Shown here one piece after another: positions 34,079 through 43,536 of a DNA stretch of 64,000 bases. Position numbers and translations under genes: made by a program. Positions within the stretch are counted from its first letter, which is position 1; every line of letters begins with the position of its first letter. The notes under the pieces were generated by a model. The model made no database searches, was not told the DNA's origin, and saw nothing but the letters and a program-made list of their open reading frames with translations. The stretch lies in contig NZ_JAVDQG010000001.1 in assembly GCF_031454155.1 (NCBI RefSeq), positions 248,001-312,000 on the forward strand, given 5' to 3'. Origin of the DNA: Desmospora profundinema. GTDB taxonomy: Bacteria; Bacillota; Bacilli; Thermoactinomycetales; DSM-45169.

Positions 34079-34500
34079 TGGCAACCATTAAACCCAGCCA
34101 TCCGGTGCTGGCCCTGGCGCAAAATTTGGGCCGCCGCCTGTCGTTGACCGAGGAGATCCAGCGCTTCCGCCTGGCGGAAGAACAGATTGATAACAGCCGC
34201 AGGGTGTCGGAACTGATCGAGAAGATCAAGCGGAAGCAAAAAGAATTGGTGCACGCCAAACATTATGGAAAGACCGCTTATATCCGGCAGCTGGAACACG
34301 AGTTGAACCAGCTTCAACACGAATTGGACCATTTGCCGATTGTACGGGAGTACCAGCAATCTCAAGTGGAAATGAATGATCTGTTACAAACCCTGCAGCG
34401 GATCGTGGCGGATTCCGTCTCCGCCCGACTGGACGTGGAAGTGGGAAAAGACCCCGGTGGAGGCGGTTGTGGCAGTGGCGGGTCTTGCGGTTGTAATTGA
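34078..34500 (+). CDS. ricA: RicA / YmcA, Ric complex subunit
   Basis: 140 residues, helical YlbF/YmcA family, same position between miaB and cotE as in Bacillus. The C-terminus is a glycine/cysteine tail, GGGGCGSGGSCGCN, with three cysteines, consistent with the Fe-S-cluster ligation reported for the Ric (YaaT-YlbF-YmcA) complex. That complex guides RNase Y in mRNA maturation and promotes competence, biofilm and sporulation. The start ATG overlaps the miaB TGA. Confidence 0.88.
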   Translation: MATIKPSHPVLALAQNLGRRLSLTEEIQRFRLAEEQIDNSRRVSELIEKIKRKQKELVHAKHYGKTAYIRQLEHELNQLQHELDHLPIVREYQQSQVEMNDLLQTLQRIVADSVSARLDVEVGKDPGGGGCGSGGSCGCN

Positions 34501-34591
34501 TGCTTCGTTTTGTACATGGGATCTTTTGGCCCATTCGTGAGGGGCAAAAAAAACGGAATCACGTTCTTTTGTTAGGGTGGAATTTCCCGGT

Positions 34592-34618
34592 CGCCGATCA
34601 TTCGGCGGCTGTTTTTTT
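34592..34618 (+). terminator. Rho-independent terminator after ricA
   Basis: CGCCGA/TCGGCG stem, loop TCAT, followed by GCTG and seven T. Confidence 0.88.
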
Positions 34619-34732
34619 GCTTTTGAGATAGGAAGATCCATTATCTGTGTGAACACCCACGCCCTCTTGTGCATAGACTTGGAAGGGGATGGGCGCTTTG
34701 CCCCCGCCCGGCCATCGGCTGCCCGTGCGGGC

Positions 34733-34759
34733 CCCCGCGGAAAAGAACGCGGGGTTTTT
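34733..34759 (+). terminator. Second terminator upstream of cotE
   Basis: CCCCGCG/CGCGGGG stem with an A-rich loop and five T. It isolates cotE from upstream transcription. Confidence 0.8.
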
Positions 34760-34781
34760 GGCACCCAGGACTCCCGCCCTG

Positions 34782-34789
34782 CATACACA
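34782..34789 (+). promoter_or_regulatory. Possible sigma-E -10 element of cotE
   Basis: CATACACA resembles the sigma-E -10 consensus CATACANT (7 of 8). No matching -35 was recognised. Bacillus cotE is transcribed by sigma-E and sigma-K. Confidence 0.3.
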
Positions 34790-34823
34790 TGTAAGGAATG
34801 ATTGGTTTGGAGGAGGGAGCATC

Positions 34824-35402
34824 GTGTCCAACACAGAGAACGGCATGCAATGCCGGCAGATCATCACGAAAGCGGTCACCGGCAAAGGTCGTAAGTTTTC
34901 CCAAGCGACGCATTCCATTCAACCCCCGGACAACATTTCCAGCATCCTGGGCTGCTGGATTATAAACCATCATTATGAAGCCAACCGGGTGGGCGATGCA
35001 ATCGAAGTGCTGGGAAGCTACGATATCAACATTTGGTACTCCTTTAACCAGAACACCAAGACAGAAGTCTCAAACCAGACGGTACGCTTCGTAGAGCAGG
35101 TTCCGCTCAGCTTCTACGACAGCAATGTGCAGACGGCTACCGCCGAAGTGCACGCCGTCTCCACCCAATCCCCCAACTGCATCGAAGCTTCCATCGCTGA
35201 TGATGGATCCGTCTTGGTACGGGTGGAACGGGAATACTACGTGGAGATGGTGGGGGAAACCAAGGTGAATGTATTGGTGGCCCCCGGCGATCTGGACGAT
35301 TGGGAGGACAAAGGAGTGGATGATGCCACTATCACTACGGAAGCACCCGGCGACTTCGAAGATCTGGATCCCGACTTGGTCATCGATGATCTGAACGACT
35401 GA
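34824..35402 (+). CDS. cotE: Spore outer coat morphogenetic protein CotE
   Basis: 192 residues (Bacillus CotE has 181). Conserved CotE blocks CRQIITKAVTGKGRKFSQ, SSILGCWIINHHYEA, YDINIWYSFNQNTKTEV and EREYYVEMVGETKV are present, with the acidic C-terminal tail. It organises the outer spore coat in the mother cell. The GTG at 34824 lies after GGAGGAGGG; the frame extends upstream through the terminator region and is not part of the gene. Own terminators on both sides suggest a monocistronic sporulation transcript. Confidence 0.96.
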   Translation: MSNTENGMQCRQIITKAVTGKGRKFSQATHSIQPPDNISSILGCWIINHHYEANRVGDAIEVLGSYDINIWYSFNQNTKTEVSNQTVRFVEQVPLSFYDSNVQTATAEVHAVSTQSPNCIEASIADDGSVLVRVEREYYVEMVGETKVNVLVAPGDLDDWEDKGVDDATITTEAPGDFEDLDPDLVIDDLND

Positions 35403-35426
35403 TTGTGATCGGGATTCGAAAAGCGT

Positions 35427-35453
35427 GGAGGCGGGTGCCTCCTTTTTCTTTTT
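35427..35453 (+). terminator. Rho-independent terminator after cotE
   Basis: GGAGGC/GCCTCC stem, GGGT loop, TTTTTCTTTTT. Confidence 0.9.
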
Positions 35454-35530
35454 CCCGCTAACCACTTGAAGGCCGTTTTCATAACATAACAAGGGACTGA
35501 TCATAGGAAACACGGGAAAGGGGAAAGGAC

Positions 35531-36910
35531 ATGGAACCGCTCCTGCTTGAGTGTGGACAGGAAGGGGTGGAAAAACGGCTCCTTGATGCCGTCACCACTT
35601 CCCACAATCACTTGGCTTCCTCGATTCGTCTCCGCTGGGACGGGGATCCCCTTTATGTTTCTTCCGTGCTGGGCCTAAACGATTCCCGGCAAGTCGATAA
35701 GGCACGGTCCAAGGAGTGGAAGATGGAGGTCTGGAAGTTGCACGGCCTTACGGTAGCCGCTTCCCGATCAACCGTGCTGCGTTTATATGTGGTTCCGGTA
35801 TTTCAAACGCAGGCGCTGCTCCTATACAAATCGAAGACCTCTCCTGTCTGGTTGTCAGGGGGCAGGGGCGGCAAACCGACATTTAATCGGGTTCCCCCGC
35901 AAGATTCGTCACAGGAAGTGCGGAAGGTGAAAACAACCGCGGTGCGGGCACTGTATGCCCTGGGATTGGACTACGGGGTTGCCAAGGTGGGAATCCAACC
36001 GGGTAACCGGATCGCGGTGGTGGACGTGATTCCAAACCCCCGTCTCAACAATGAGATGGGGATTCAACTGGCGGGGGCGATTCAACAATATATCCGGCGT
36101 CTTCCCCGGCTGTTGTCCCCTGTAGATCAAGTGATGATGGGTGCGGATCCTGAATTTTTGATGAGACGAAAAAACGGTTCCCTGGTCATGGCGTCCAATT
36201 ATTTTCCGCGGTTTGGGCAGGTGGGATGCGACGCCATTTGGCACGGACGGGACCGGTCCGTTAAGCCGTTGGTTGAGCTGCGGCCCAAGCCCAGCACAGA
36301 TCCGCGTCAGGTGGTAATCCGCATGTACAAGGGTATGATAACGGCAGCCCGGCGGGTGAATGAGCAACAAGTGGAATGGCTGGCGGGGGCCTTGCCCCAT
36401 CCCCAGTATCCCTTGGGGGGGCATATCCATTTCAGCGGGATTCCGCTCACTTTTCAGCTGCTTCGGGCTTTGGACCTTTATTTGGCTCTGCCTATTATGG
36501 TGGCTGAGGATAAGAACGGGGTGCGCCGCCGCCCGCGTTACGGTTTTCTCGGCGATTACCGTCCCCAATTTCATGGCGGATTTGAGTACCGGACCCTTCC
36601 CAGTTGGTTGGTCTCTCCCACTCTGACGAGAGGTTCGATGGCCGTTGCCCAATTGATTGCCGCTCGCTATCCCTATCTTCCGACGGATGACTGGTATGAT
36701 GACAAGTTGCAGCAAGCATACTATCGCGGGGACAAAAAAGTGGTGCGGGAGCGGATGGAGGGGCTGTGGGGGGCGTTAAAAAGGTTGGGGGAGTACGAAA
36801 GGTCTCAGAAAGATTTGGATCGATTTTACCAAATGGCCGTCTCCGGAGTACCCTGGAATGAAAAACAGGATATCCGTAAAGCGTGGAAGCTGCCCCCGTA
36901 TCAAAAGTAA
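35531..36910 (+). CDS. Putative amidoligase (COOH-NH2 ligase type 2, glutamine-synthetase-like fold)
   Basis: 459 residues. The C-terminal region has the landmarks of the phage/bacterial COOH-NH2 ligase family: GADPEFLM (about 204-211), GGHIHFSG (about 296-303) and GFLGDYRPQFHGGFEYR (about 337-353). The segment before it (ALYALGLDYGVAKVGI ... VVDVIPNPRLN, about 135-175) resembles the last strands of an ATP-grasp domain, so the protein may be an ATP-grasp remnant fused to an amidoligase. Such enzymes are predicted to form peptide-like amide bonds. Its place right after cotE suggests spore coat modification; this is inference. Confidence 0.72.
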   Translation: MEPLLLECGQEGVEKRLLDAVTTSHNHLASSIRLRWDGDPLYVSSVLGLNDSRQVDKARSKEWKMEVWKLHGLTVAASRSTVLRLYVVPVFQTQALLLYKSKTSPVWLSGGRGGKPTFNRVPPQDSSQEVRKVKTTAVRALYALGLDYGVAKVGIQPGNRIAVVDVIPNPRLNNEMGIQLAGAIQQYIRRLPRLLSPVDQVMMGADPEFLMRRKNGSLVMASNYFPRFGQVGCDAIWHGRDRSVKPLVELRPKPSTDPRQVVIRMYKGMITAARRVNEQQVEWLAGALPHPQYPLGGHIHFSGIPLTFQLLRALDLYLALPIMVAEDKNGVRRRPRYGFLGDYRPQFHGGFEYRTLPSWLVSPTLTRGSMAVAQLIAARYPYLPTDDWYDDKLQQAYYRGDKKVVRERMEGLWGALKRLGEYERSQKDLDRFYQMAVSGVPWNEKQDIRKAWKLPPYQK

Positions 36911-36924
36911 GGGGGCTTTTGACT

Positions 36925-36953
36925 GTCCCTTCAGGACGAACAAGAAAGGGGAC
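36925..36953 (+). repeat. Displaced leader-type hairpin before mutS
   Basis: Stem GTCCCTTC pairs with GAAAGGGGAC (one bulge) around AGGACGAACAA, the conserved loop. The second hairpin and Shine-Dalgarno part are missing, and the copy lies upstream of the mutS promoter, so it belongs to the 3' end of the amidoligase transcript. Confidence 0.6.
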
Positions 36954-36959
36954 TGCTTA

Positions 36960-36988
36960 TTGTTCCGATGCCTGGAGAGTGGTACAAT
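36960..36988 (+). promoter_or_regulatory. Sigma-A promoter of the mutS operon
   Basis: TTGTTC (36960-36965), 17-bp spacer, TACAAT (36983-36988). Confidence 0.75.
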
Positions 36989-37028
36989 AATAGACACCTT
37001 AAAATAACCGATTCGGAGGGTCTGACCA

Positions 37029-39632
37029 GTGGCCAAGTATACTCCGATGATACAGCAGTATCTATCGATCAAGGCAGAAGTTCCCGATGCCTTTTTATTT
37101 TTTCGTCTGGGCGATTTTTATGAAATGTTTTTTGAAGATGCGGAACGGGCGGCCAAGGAACTGGAAATCACCCTGACAAGCAGAGAAGGGGGAGAGGAGC
37201 GGATCCCGATGTGCGGGGTCCCCTTTCATTCCGCTGAGGTTTACATCGCCCGGTTGATCGAAAAGGGACATAAAGTGGCGATTTGTGAACAAGTGGAGGA
37301 TCCCGCCACCGCAAAAGGCGTCGTCAAGCGCGAAGTGGTGCGGGTAGTCACTCCCGGTACGGTGATGGAAGAAAAAATGCTGACCGAACGGGAGAACAAT
37401 TTCCTGGCCGCCTTTATCCGCCGGCAAGATTACTGGGCGCTGGCGGCTGCCGATCTATCCACCGGGGAGTTTTATGTGACGGAATCATCCGGGGGTTCCG
37501 ACACCGTTATCGATGAGCTGGCTGCATTTCAACCTAAGGAAGTGTTGGTGCGCGAAGGAGAGGAACATCCGTCTCCCCACGGGTTAAGGCAACGTCTTGG
37601 CACGTTGGTTACATCGGTGCCGGGCGGAGATATTCTCGGCCGGGAAAGGTTGTCACAGGCATTGTCGGATCAGTTTCCCGGCCATGAAAAAGTTTGGTCT
37701 TCCCCTTACATACTAGAGGCAGCCGGACTGTTGCTCATCTATTTGCGTCAGACTCAAAAGCGGTTTCTCACTCATCTCAATCGGATTGAACGATACGATG
37801 CACGCCAGTATATGGTGTTGGATCCGGCTGCGCGCCAAACGTTGGAGTTGACCGCCTCCTTAAAAGATGGAAAGCGAAAAGGGTCCTTGTTGTGGTTGTT
37901 GGATCGTACGGCGACAGCCATGGGCAGCCGTTTGCTCAAGAAATGGATGGACAAGCCTTTGCTTGATCCCGCCGAGATTGGAAAACGGCAAGATGCGGTG
38001 GCTGCATTGTTGGAGAATCCTATTTTGCTGGAAGAAGTGCGGGACCGGTTGAAAGAGGTATACGATTTGGAGCGCCTCTCCGCCCGCATCGCTTATGGAT
38101 CCGCCAATGGCCGGGATTTGCAGGCATTGCGGCGGTCACTGGAAGCCTTGCCTTCCCTTCAGTCCTTGTTGACGGATGCGGACCATTCTCTCGCCCGGTT
38201 GGCAAAAGAGATGGACCTGTGCAACGATGTCAAGGAATTGGTGGAACGGTCGGTGGCGGAGGATCCGCCGGTGTCGGTGAAAGAAGGCAATCTGATGAAG
38301 GAGGGTTTCGACGAGGAGCTGGATTCCCTGAGGAGAATCCAGCGGGAAGGGCGCCAGTGGATCGCCCGCTTACAACAGCAGGAGCGGGAAGCGACGGGAA
38401 TTAAGTCGCTTAAAGTGGGCTTCAACAAGGTGTTTGGTTACTACATTGAAGTGACCAAAGCCAATCTGCGCCACCTGCCCGAAGGACGATATCAGCGCAA
38501 ACAGACGCTGACGAACGCGGAGCGGTTTGTCACCGCCGAGTTGAAAGAGAAAGAGCGGGCCATCCTGCAGGCAGAGGAGCGTTCGATGGAGCTGGAATAC
38601 CAGCTGTTTACCCGGGTTCGGGAGATGATTGCGGTTGAAATCCCGCGTATTCAGCGCCTGGCGGATCAAGTGGCCCGGTTGGATGTCCTCCACGCTTTCG
38701 CTGTGATCTCCGAGCGTCATCACTATATCCGTCCTTCTGTCGGGGAACAACCGGGCTTATTCATTGAAGGCGGCCGCCACCCGGTGGTGGAGGCGGCGAT
38801 GGATGAAGGCGGGTTTGTGGCCAACGATACGGCAATCGGAAGGGACCACGGTCAAATCCTTTTGATTACCGGTCCCAATATGGCCGGCAAAAGCACCTAT
38901 ATGCGACAAGTGGCGCTGATCACTCTGCTGGCTCAGATTGGCTGTTTCGTTCCCGCGAGCAGGGCGGAAATCGGGATTGTGGACCGCATCTTCACCCGGA
39001 TCGGCGCTGCTGACGATCTAGTGGGGGGGCGGAGCACGTTTATGGTGGAGATGGATGAAACCCGTCTTGCGCTCACTCAAGCCACTCCCCGCAGCCTCAT
39101 CTTGCTGGATGAAGTGGGGCGGGGCACTTCCACTTATGACGGCATGGCATTGGCTCAAGCGATTGTGGAGTATTTGCACGAACGAGTGGGGGCTCAAACC
39201 CTCTTTTCCACCCATTATCACGAACTGACCCGGCTGGCTGAGGAGTATCCCGGTGTGGTGAATCTGCATGCCCGCTGTGTGGAAAAGGACGGAGAAGTGG
39301 CGTTTCTGCACCGAATGGAAGCCGGTGGGGCTGATAAGAGTTACGGTATCCACGTTGCTCAGTTGGCCGGCATGCCGATTGGAGTGATTCAGCGGGCACG
39401 GGTGATCCTGGAATCGCTGGAAGCTCGATCTCAGACGGCAGCGGCCCAACAACTGGACTTATTCCAGTATACGGCTCCGCCGGAGGCTGGTGGTTTGACC
39501 CCGGAAGAGGAAGAGGTGCTGTGCCGTTTAAAGGAGTGGGACCTGTTAAACCGGACGCCGATGGAATCGGTTCAGCTGCTCCACGAGCTGAAGCGGACGT
39601 TGCAGTCGAAAGCGACGACGGGAGGGGAATAA
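37029..39632 (+). CDS. mutS: DNA mismatch repair protein MutS
   Basis: 867 residues. The N-terminal mismatch-binding motif FFRLGDFYEMF (about 22-32), the Walker A GPNMAGKSTYMRQ (about 616) and Walker B LILLDEVGRGTSTYDG are present. It recognises mismatches and recruits MutL, encoded next with a 3-nt gap. The start is GTG 37029 after GGAGGGT. It opens an operon mutS-mutL-methyltransferase-miaA, with hfq immediately after. Confidence 0.99.
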   Translation: MAKYTPMIQQYLSIKAEVPDAFLFFRLGDFYEMFFEDAERAAKELEITLTSREGGEERIPMCGVPFHSAEVYIARLIEKGHKVAICEQVEDPATAKGVVKREVVRVVTPGTVMEEKMLTERENNFLAAFIRRQDYWALAAADLSTGEFYVTESSGGSDTVIDELAAFQPKEVLVREGEEHPSPHGLRQRLGTLVTSVPGGDILGRERLSQALSDQFPGHEKVWSSPYILEAAGLLLIYLRQTQKRFLTHLNRIERYDARQYMVLDPAARQTLELTASLKDGKRKGSLLWLLDRTATAMGSRLLKKWMDKPLLDPAEIGKRQDAVAALLENPILLEEVRDRLKEVYDLERLSARIAYGSANGRDLQALRRSLEALPSLQSLLTDADHSLARLAKEMDLCNDVKELVERSVAEDPPVSVKEGNLMKEGFDEELDSLRRIQREGRQWIARLQQQEREATGIKSLKVGFNKVFGYYIEVTKANLRHLPEGRYQRKQTLTNAERFVTAELKEKERAILQAEERSMELEYQLFTRVREMIAVEIPRIQRLADQVARLDVLHAFAVISERHHYIRPSVGEQPGLFIEGGRHPVVEAAMDEGGFVANDTAIGRDHGQILLITGPNMAGKSTYMRQVALITLLAQIGCFVPASRAEIGIVDRIFTRIGAADDLVGGRSTFMVEMDETRLALTQATPRSLILLDEVGRGTSTYDGMALAQAIVEYLHERVGAQTLFSTHYHELTRLAEEYPGVVNLHARCVEKDGEVAFLHRMEAGGADKSYGIHVAQLAGMPIGVIQRARVILESLEARSQTAAAQQLDLFQYTAPPEAGGLTPEEEEVLCRLKEWDLLNRTPMESVQLLHELKRTLQSKATTGGE

Positions 39633-39635
39633 ACC

Positions 39636-41540
39636 ATGCCGGTGATCCGTATATTGGACGACGGATTGGCCAACCAAATCGCCGCGGGGGAAGTGGTGGA
39701 ACGACCCGCGTCGGTGGTGAAAGAGCTGGTGGAGAACGCCCTGGATGCTCGTGCCGATCGCATTCAGGTTTCCATCCGTGAAGGAGGCATTCAGTCGATC
39801 GAGGTTTCCGATAATGGAACGGGGATGGACCGGGAGGATGCCCAGCTGGCCTTTGAACGACATGCCACTAGCAAGATCCGGCGGGAGCGGGACCTCTTTT
39901 CCATTCGTTCCCTGGGCTTCAGAGGGGAGGCGCTTCCCAGTATCGCTTCCGTTTCCCGCCTCACCCTGACCACATCCAGGGGGGAGGCCGAACCGGCAAC
40001 CCGTGTGCGGCTGGAAGGGGGAACCCGCCGTGAAGTGGAGGAGGCGGTACGGGACCGTGGGACCAGCGTCCGGGTGGAGGACCTCTTTTTCAACACCCCT
40101 GCTCGTTTGAAATACCTGAAAACCGTCAACACTGAGGTTAGCCATGTGGCGGATGCGGTAGGCCGAATCGCATTGGCCCATCCGACCGTCTCCTTCTCAT
40201 TGAAACACAACGACCGTGAAATTTTTCGCACACCGGGCGACGGTAAACTGGTTCATGTTGTTCATGCTTTGTACGGAAAACAGGCGGCCAAGGCGATGCT
40301 TCTCTTTGCCGGAGAAGATGCTGACTTTCAAGTGGAGGGGGTGGCGGGTCGGCCTGAATTGACCCGTTCCAACCGCTCCTATCTCTCCATCTTGATTAAT
40401 GGCCGTTATATCCGCAGCATCCCCTTGTCCCAAGCGATTTTGCGGGGGTATGATACTTTATTGCCTATTGGACGCTATCCGATTGTAGTCATGAGGACTG
40501 AGATGGATCCCAAGCTGGTGGATGTCAATGTCCACCCGGCCAAGCTGGAGGTGCGGCTCAGCAAGGAAAAGGAGCTGTGCCGGTTGATCGAGACAACATT
40601 GAAAAATCTGTTTCGGCGGGAGGTCTTGATTCCTGCGGTGGAAAATCCGTGGAAGCAGGAGAAGCCGCGTCACCGGGAAAAGCCGGTGCAAGAACGGCTT
40701 CGTTTGGATCGGCCTGCCGAAAGGGGGCGGAAGCCTACCTCTCCGGTTCGTCATGAGTGGAATTATCCTGCAGGAGTGAAAGAAACAGGAGCTGCTTTTT
40801 CAGAAATGCTAGCCGCCGATGGCGACGGTTCCTCTTTGCCCCGTGAAGATGATTCTCCCACTTGGAAAGAGAAAACTGTGAAAGAAAGAAAAAGCGATTC
40901 CGCAGAAGCGGCTTTTAAAAAAAAGGCGGAGCCTGTTGAGAACAAAGGGGATCGGGCACCGTTTCCGGATCTATTACCCTTGGCTCAGATCCACGGGACC
41001 TATTTGGTGTGTCAGACAGAGGATGGCTTTTATTTGGTGGACCAACATGCGGCACATGAACGCATTTATTATGAACGCTTTTTCAAAGGATTGAAAGAGA
41101 GAGGAACGGAGCCTCAGCCCCTTCTGATTCCCCTCACCGTCGAATGCGGTCCGGGGGAGGCGGAGACGTTATCCGCTTGGATTCCGCAGTTAGCCGAGTG
41201 GGGAGTGGAGATGGAGACCTTCGGCCAGGGGGTGTTTATGATTCGCTCCCATCCTCGCTGGTTTCCTCAAGGAAGGGAGGAATCTCTCATCCGAGAAATG
41301 GTGGATTGGCTCAAGGCCGGACGTCCTTTGGATATGGCCCGCATGCGGGATGAAGGAGCCAAAATGATGGCGTGCAAAGCGGCGATCAAGGCGAATCATC
41401 ATCTACGTCGGGAAGAGATGACGGAGCTGTTACAACAGTTGGCTGACTGCGACATCCCCTATACCTGTCCCCATGGCCGCCCGATCCTGGTTCATTTCAC
41501 TACGCGGGAGATTGAGAAAATGTTTAAACGGGTGATGTGA
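39636..41540 (+). CDS. mutL: DNA mismatch repair protein MutL (endonuclease type)
   Basis: 634 residues. GHKL ATPase motifs (ELVENALDA, DNGTGM, RGEAL) occupy the first 110 residues; a charged low-complexity linker (about 340-435) precedes the C-terminal dimerisation/nuclease domain. The metal-binding endonuclease motif DQHAAHERIYYE (about 469) is intact, as in bacteria lacking MutH. The stop codon overlaps the start of the next gene. Confidence 0.98.
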   Translation: MPVIRILDDGLANQIAAGEVVERPASVVKELVENALDARADRIQVSIREGGIQSIEVSDNGTGMDREDAQLAFERHATSKIRRERDLFSIRSLGFRGEALPSIASVSRLTLTTSRGEAEPATRVRLEGGTRREVEEAVRDRGTSVRVEDLFFNTPARLKYLKTVNTEVSHVADAVGRIALAHPTVSFSLKHNDREIFRTPGDGKLVHVVHALYGKQAAKAMLLFAGEDADFQVEGVAGRPELTRSNRSYLSILINGRYIRSIPLSQAILRGYDTLLPIGRYPIVVMRTEMDPKLVDVNVHPAKLEVRLSKEKELCRLIETTLKNLFRREVLIPAVENPWKQEKPRHREKPVQERLRLDRPAERGRKPTSPVRHEWNYPAGVKETGAAFSEMLAADGDGSSLPREDDSPTWKEKTVKERKSDSAEAAFKKKAEPVENKGDRAPFPDLLPLAQIHGTYLVCQTEDGFYLVDQHAAHERIYYERFFKGLKERGTEPQPLLIPLTVECGPGEAETLSAWIPQLAEWGVEMETFGQGVFMIRSHPRWFPQGREESLIREMVDWLKAGRPLDMARMRDEGAKMMACKAAIKANHHLRREEMTELLQQLADCDIPYTCPHGRPILVHFTTREIEKMFKRVM

Positions 41541-42319
41541 TGGTGTTTGTGACAACAACCCGCCGTCCGCGCCCGGAAGATGAAAAAGGGGCGGCCGGGA
41601 TTGCGGAACTGATTGGAGCACCGGTCCATCTTCGGGAGAATCGATCATTGGCGGCGTTGTTTCGGGAGTGTGACACGGACGCTGCGGTGGTGGTCGGACC
41701 GGAAGGGGCCCGCTGGGAAAATGCAAACGGTGAGGTGTTTCGCTTCCACCCCAATCTGTCCGCGCTGCGGGTGAAAGAGTTGCGGCACGGAGGGGGGGAT
41801 GCCCTGGTTGAGGCGGCACAGCTGAAGCAGGGAGATGAAGTGTTGGATTGCACGCTGGGGTTGGGGGCGGACGCGATTGTGGCGGCTCATGTAACAGGGC
41901 CTTCCGGTCGGGTGGTGGGGCTGGAGAGCCAGCCGGTGGTGGCTGCCCTGGTAAAATACGGACTGGCCCGGTATCCGGCGAATTCGTCGGCTTTATCGGA
42001 GGCGATGAAGCGGGTTCAGGTGGAAATCGCCGATTATCGGGATTATCTGTCCGTTTGTCCGGATCATGCTTTTGATGTGGTCTGGTTTGATCCGATGTTT
42101 AGACGGACAAGAAAACGTTCAACAGGAATTCAACCTTTGAAAATTCTGGCCAACCCGTCTCCCCTGGATCGACAGTCCGTAAAAGAGGCTTGTCGGGTGG
42201 CCCGGCGGCGGGTCATTCTGAAAGAGCGGCGGGGAAGCAAGGAATTTGAGCGATTGGGATTCCGTGTGGAAAAGGAGGCGTCCCACCATGCCTTTGGCGT
42301 CATCGACACCGGTTGGTGA
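41540..42319 (+). CDS. Class I SAM-dependent methyltransferase (RsmJ-like)
   Basis: 259 residues with a SAM-binding glycine motif LDCTLGLGADA (about 101-111), a GLESQPVV acidic ribose loop and a catalytic-type motif WFDPMF (about 182). The region resembles the RsmJ/DUF548 rRNA guanine methyltransferase family, but the target is not shown. ATG 41540 overlaps the mutL TGA. It shares 32 nt with miaA, consistent with translational coupling. Confidence 0.78.
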   Translation: MVFVTTTRRPRPEDEKGAAGIAELIGAPVHLRENRSLAALFRECDTDAAVVVGPEGARWENANGEVFRFHPNLSALRVKELRHGGGDALVEAAQLKQGDEVLDCTLGLGADAIVAAHVTGPSGRVVGLESQPVVAALVKYGLARYPANSSALSEAMKRVQVEIADYRDYLSVCPDHAFDVVWFDPMFRRTRKRSTGIQPLKILANPSPLDRQSVKEACRVARRRVILKERRGSKEFERLGFRVEKEASHHAFGVIDTGW

Positions 42320-43250
42320 CGGCCGGGAAAATCTGTTGGTGATTGTCGGGCCGACGGCTGTGGGAAAAACGGCCCTCAGCCTGGAGCTGGCGCGGGAATT
42401 TCACGGGGAAATTCTCTCGGGTGATTCGATGCAAGTTTATCGCCGCATGGATATCGGTACGGCGAAAGCAACCCCGGAAGAACGCCGGAAGATCCCTCAT
42501 CACCTGATCGATCTGGTGGAACCGGACCAACCCTTTTCCGTGGACACATTTCAGCACCTGGCACGGGAGGCGATCACCGATATTCAGTCGCGGGGGCGCC
42601 TGCCGATGATGGTGGGAGGGACCGGTCTGTATATCCAGGCGGTGACTCATGGATATTCCTTGCCGGATGTAAAAGGAGATCCGGATTTCCGCCGGGAGAT
42701 GGAACAGTGGGCGGATAAACGGGGGAATGAGTCGCTTCACAGCCGTTTGGCCGAGGCGGATCCCGAGGCGGCCCAACGCCTCCATCCCAATGATCGGCGC
42801 CGGATTATCCGGGCGTTGGAAATTCATCGAGAGACCGGCCGGCCTTTGTCTGAGGTGCAACAACAAGGGAAAGCCCGTTATCGTACGTGTTGGATCGGTT
42901 TGACGATGCCTCGGGTGGTGTTGTACGATCGGGTGAACCGGCGAGTGGATGCCATGATGGAGCAAGGCCTTCTGGAAGAAGTGGCGGCTCTGCGAGAGCA
43001 GGGGGTTCCCCGGGATGCCGTCTCCATGCAGGCGCTTGGTTATAAGGAATGTTGGATGGCGCTGGAGGGGGAAGTCAGCGTGGAGGAAGCAGTGGAAATG
43101 GTGAAACGGCGAACCAGAAAGTTCGCGAAACGCCAACTTTCCTGGTTTCGACGGTTGAAGGAGATCCATTGGTTTGACCGTACTCAGAAAGGCCAGGAGG
43201 AAGAAATTCGTCGTCTGGTAGCAGGAAACTTCCCTTCATACCAAGAATAG
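42288..43250 (+). CDS. miaA: tRNA dimethylallyltransferase
   Basis: 320 residues. P-loop GPTAVGKTAL (about 18-27), GEILSGDSMQVYRRMDIGTAK (substrate binding) and the C-terminal KRRTRKFAKRQLSWFR are diagnostic. It adds the isopentenyl group to A37 of tRNAs, the substrate of MiaB. ATG 42288 follows AAAGGAGG by 9 nt; the longer frame start at 42246 lies within the methyltransferase gene and has no ribosome site. Confidence 0.97.
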   Translation: MPLASSTPVGDGRENLLVIVGPTAVGKTALSLELAREFHGEILSGDSMQVYRRMDIGTAKATPEERRKIPHHLIDLVEPDQPFSVDTFQHLAREAITDIQSRGRLPMMVGGTGLYIQAVTHGYSLPDVKGDPDFRREMEQWADKRGNESLHSRLAEADPEAAQRLHPNDRRRIIRALEIHRETGRPLSEVQQQGKARYRTCWIGLTMPRVVLYDRVNRRVDAMMEQGLLEEVAALREQGVPRDAVSMQALGYKECWMALEGEVSVEEAVEMVKRRTRKFAKRQLSWFRRLKEIHWFDRTQKGQEEEIRRLVAGNFPSYQE

Positions 43251-43289
43251 AGTAAACTAATGCCAAAACGCACATGGGAGGTACATACT

Positions 43290-43535
43290 TTGAAGCAATC
43301 AATCAACATCCAAGACACGTTTTTGAACCAGATTCGAAAAGAGTCCGTACCCGTAACGATTTATCTGGTGAATGGCTTCCAATTGCGCGGGGTGGTGCGG
43401 GGCTTCGACAATTTTACGATTGTAATCGACAGCGACGGGAAACAGCAGATGGTATACAAGCACGCCATCTCCACGTTTACCCCGGCACGGGCCGTGTCGC
43501 TGATGTCCAATGATGACTCCAATAAAGAAAGCTAA
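43290..43535 (+). CDS. hfq: RNA chaperone Hfq
   Basis: 81 residues with the Sm1 region ([22 protein letters not shown]) and the Sm2 YKHAIST motif. It binds small RNAs and A/U-rich tails as a hexamer. The start is TTG 43290 with GGAGG 8 nt upstream; the frame is open to 43260 but only this start is spaced properly. It follows miaA by 39 bp and ends with a terminator. Confidence 0.97.
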   Translation: MKQSINIQDTFLNQIRKESVPVTIYLVNGFQLRGVVRGFDNFTIVIDSDGKQQMVYKHAISTFTPARAVSLMSNDDSNKES

Positions 43536-43536
43536 A

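Noticed and set aside
34782-34823. Full sigma-E or sigma-K promoter for cotE
   Set aside because: Only a -10-like CATACACA is visible; no -35 at proper spacing, so listed with low confidence only.
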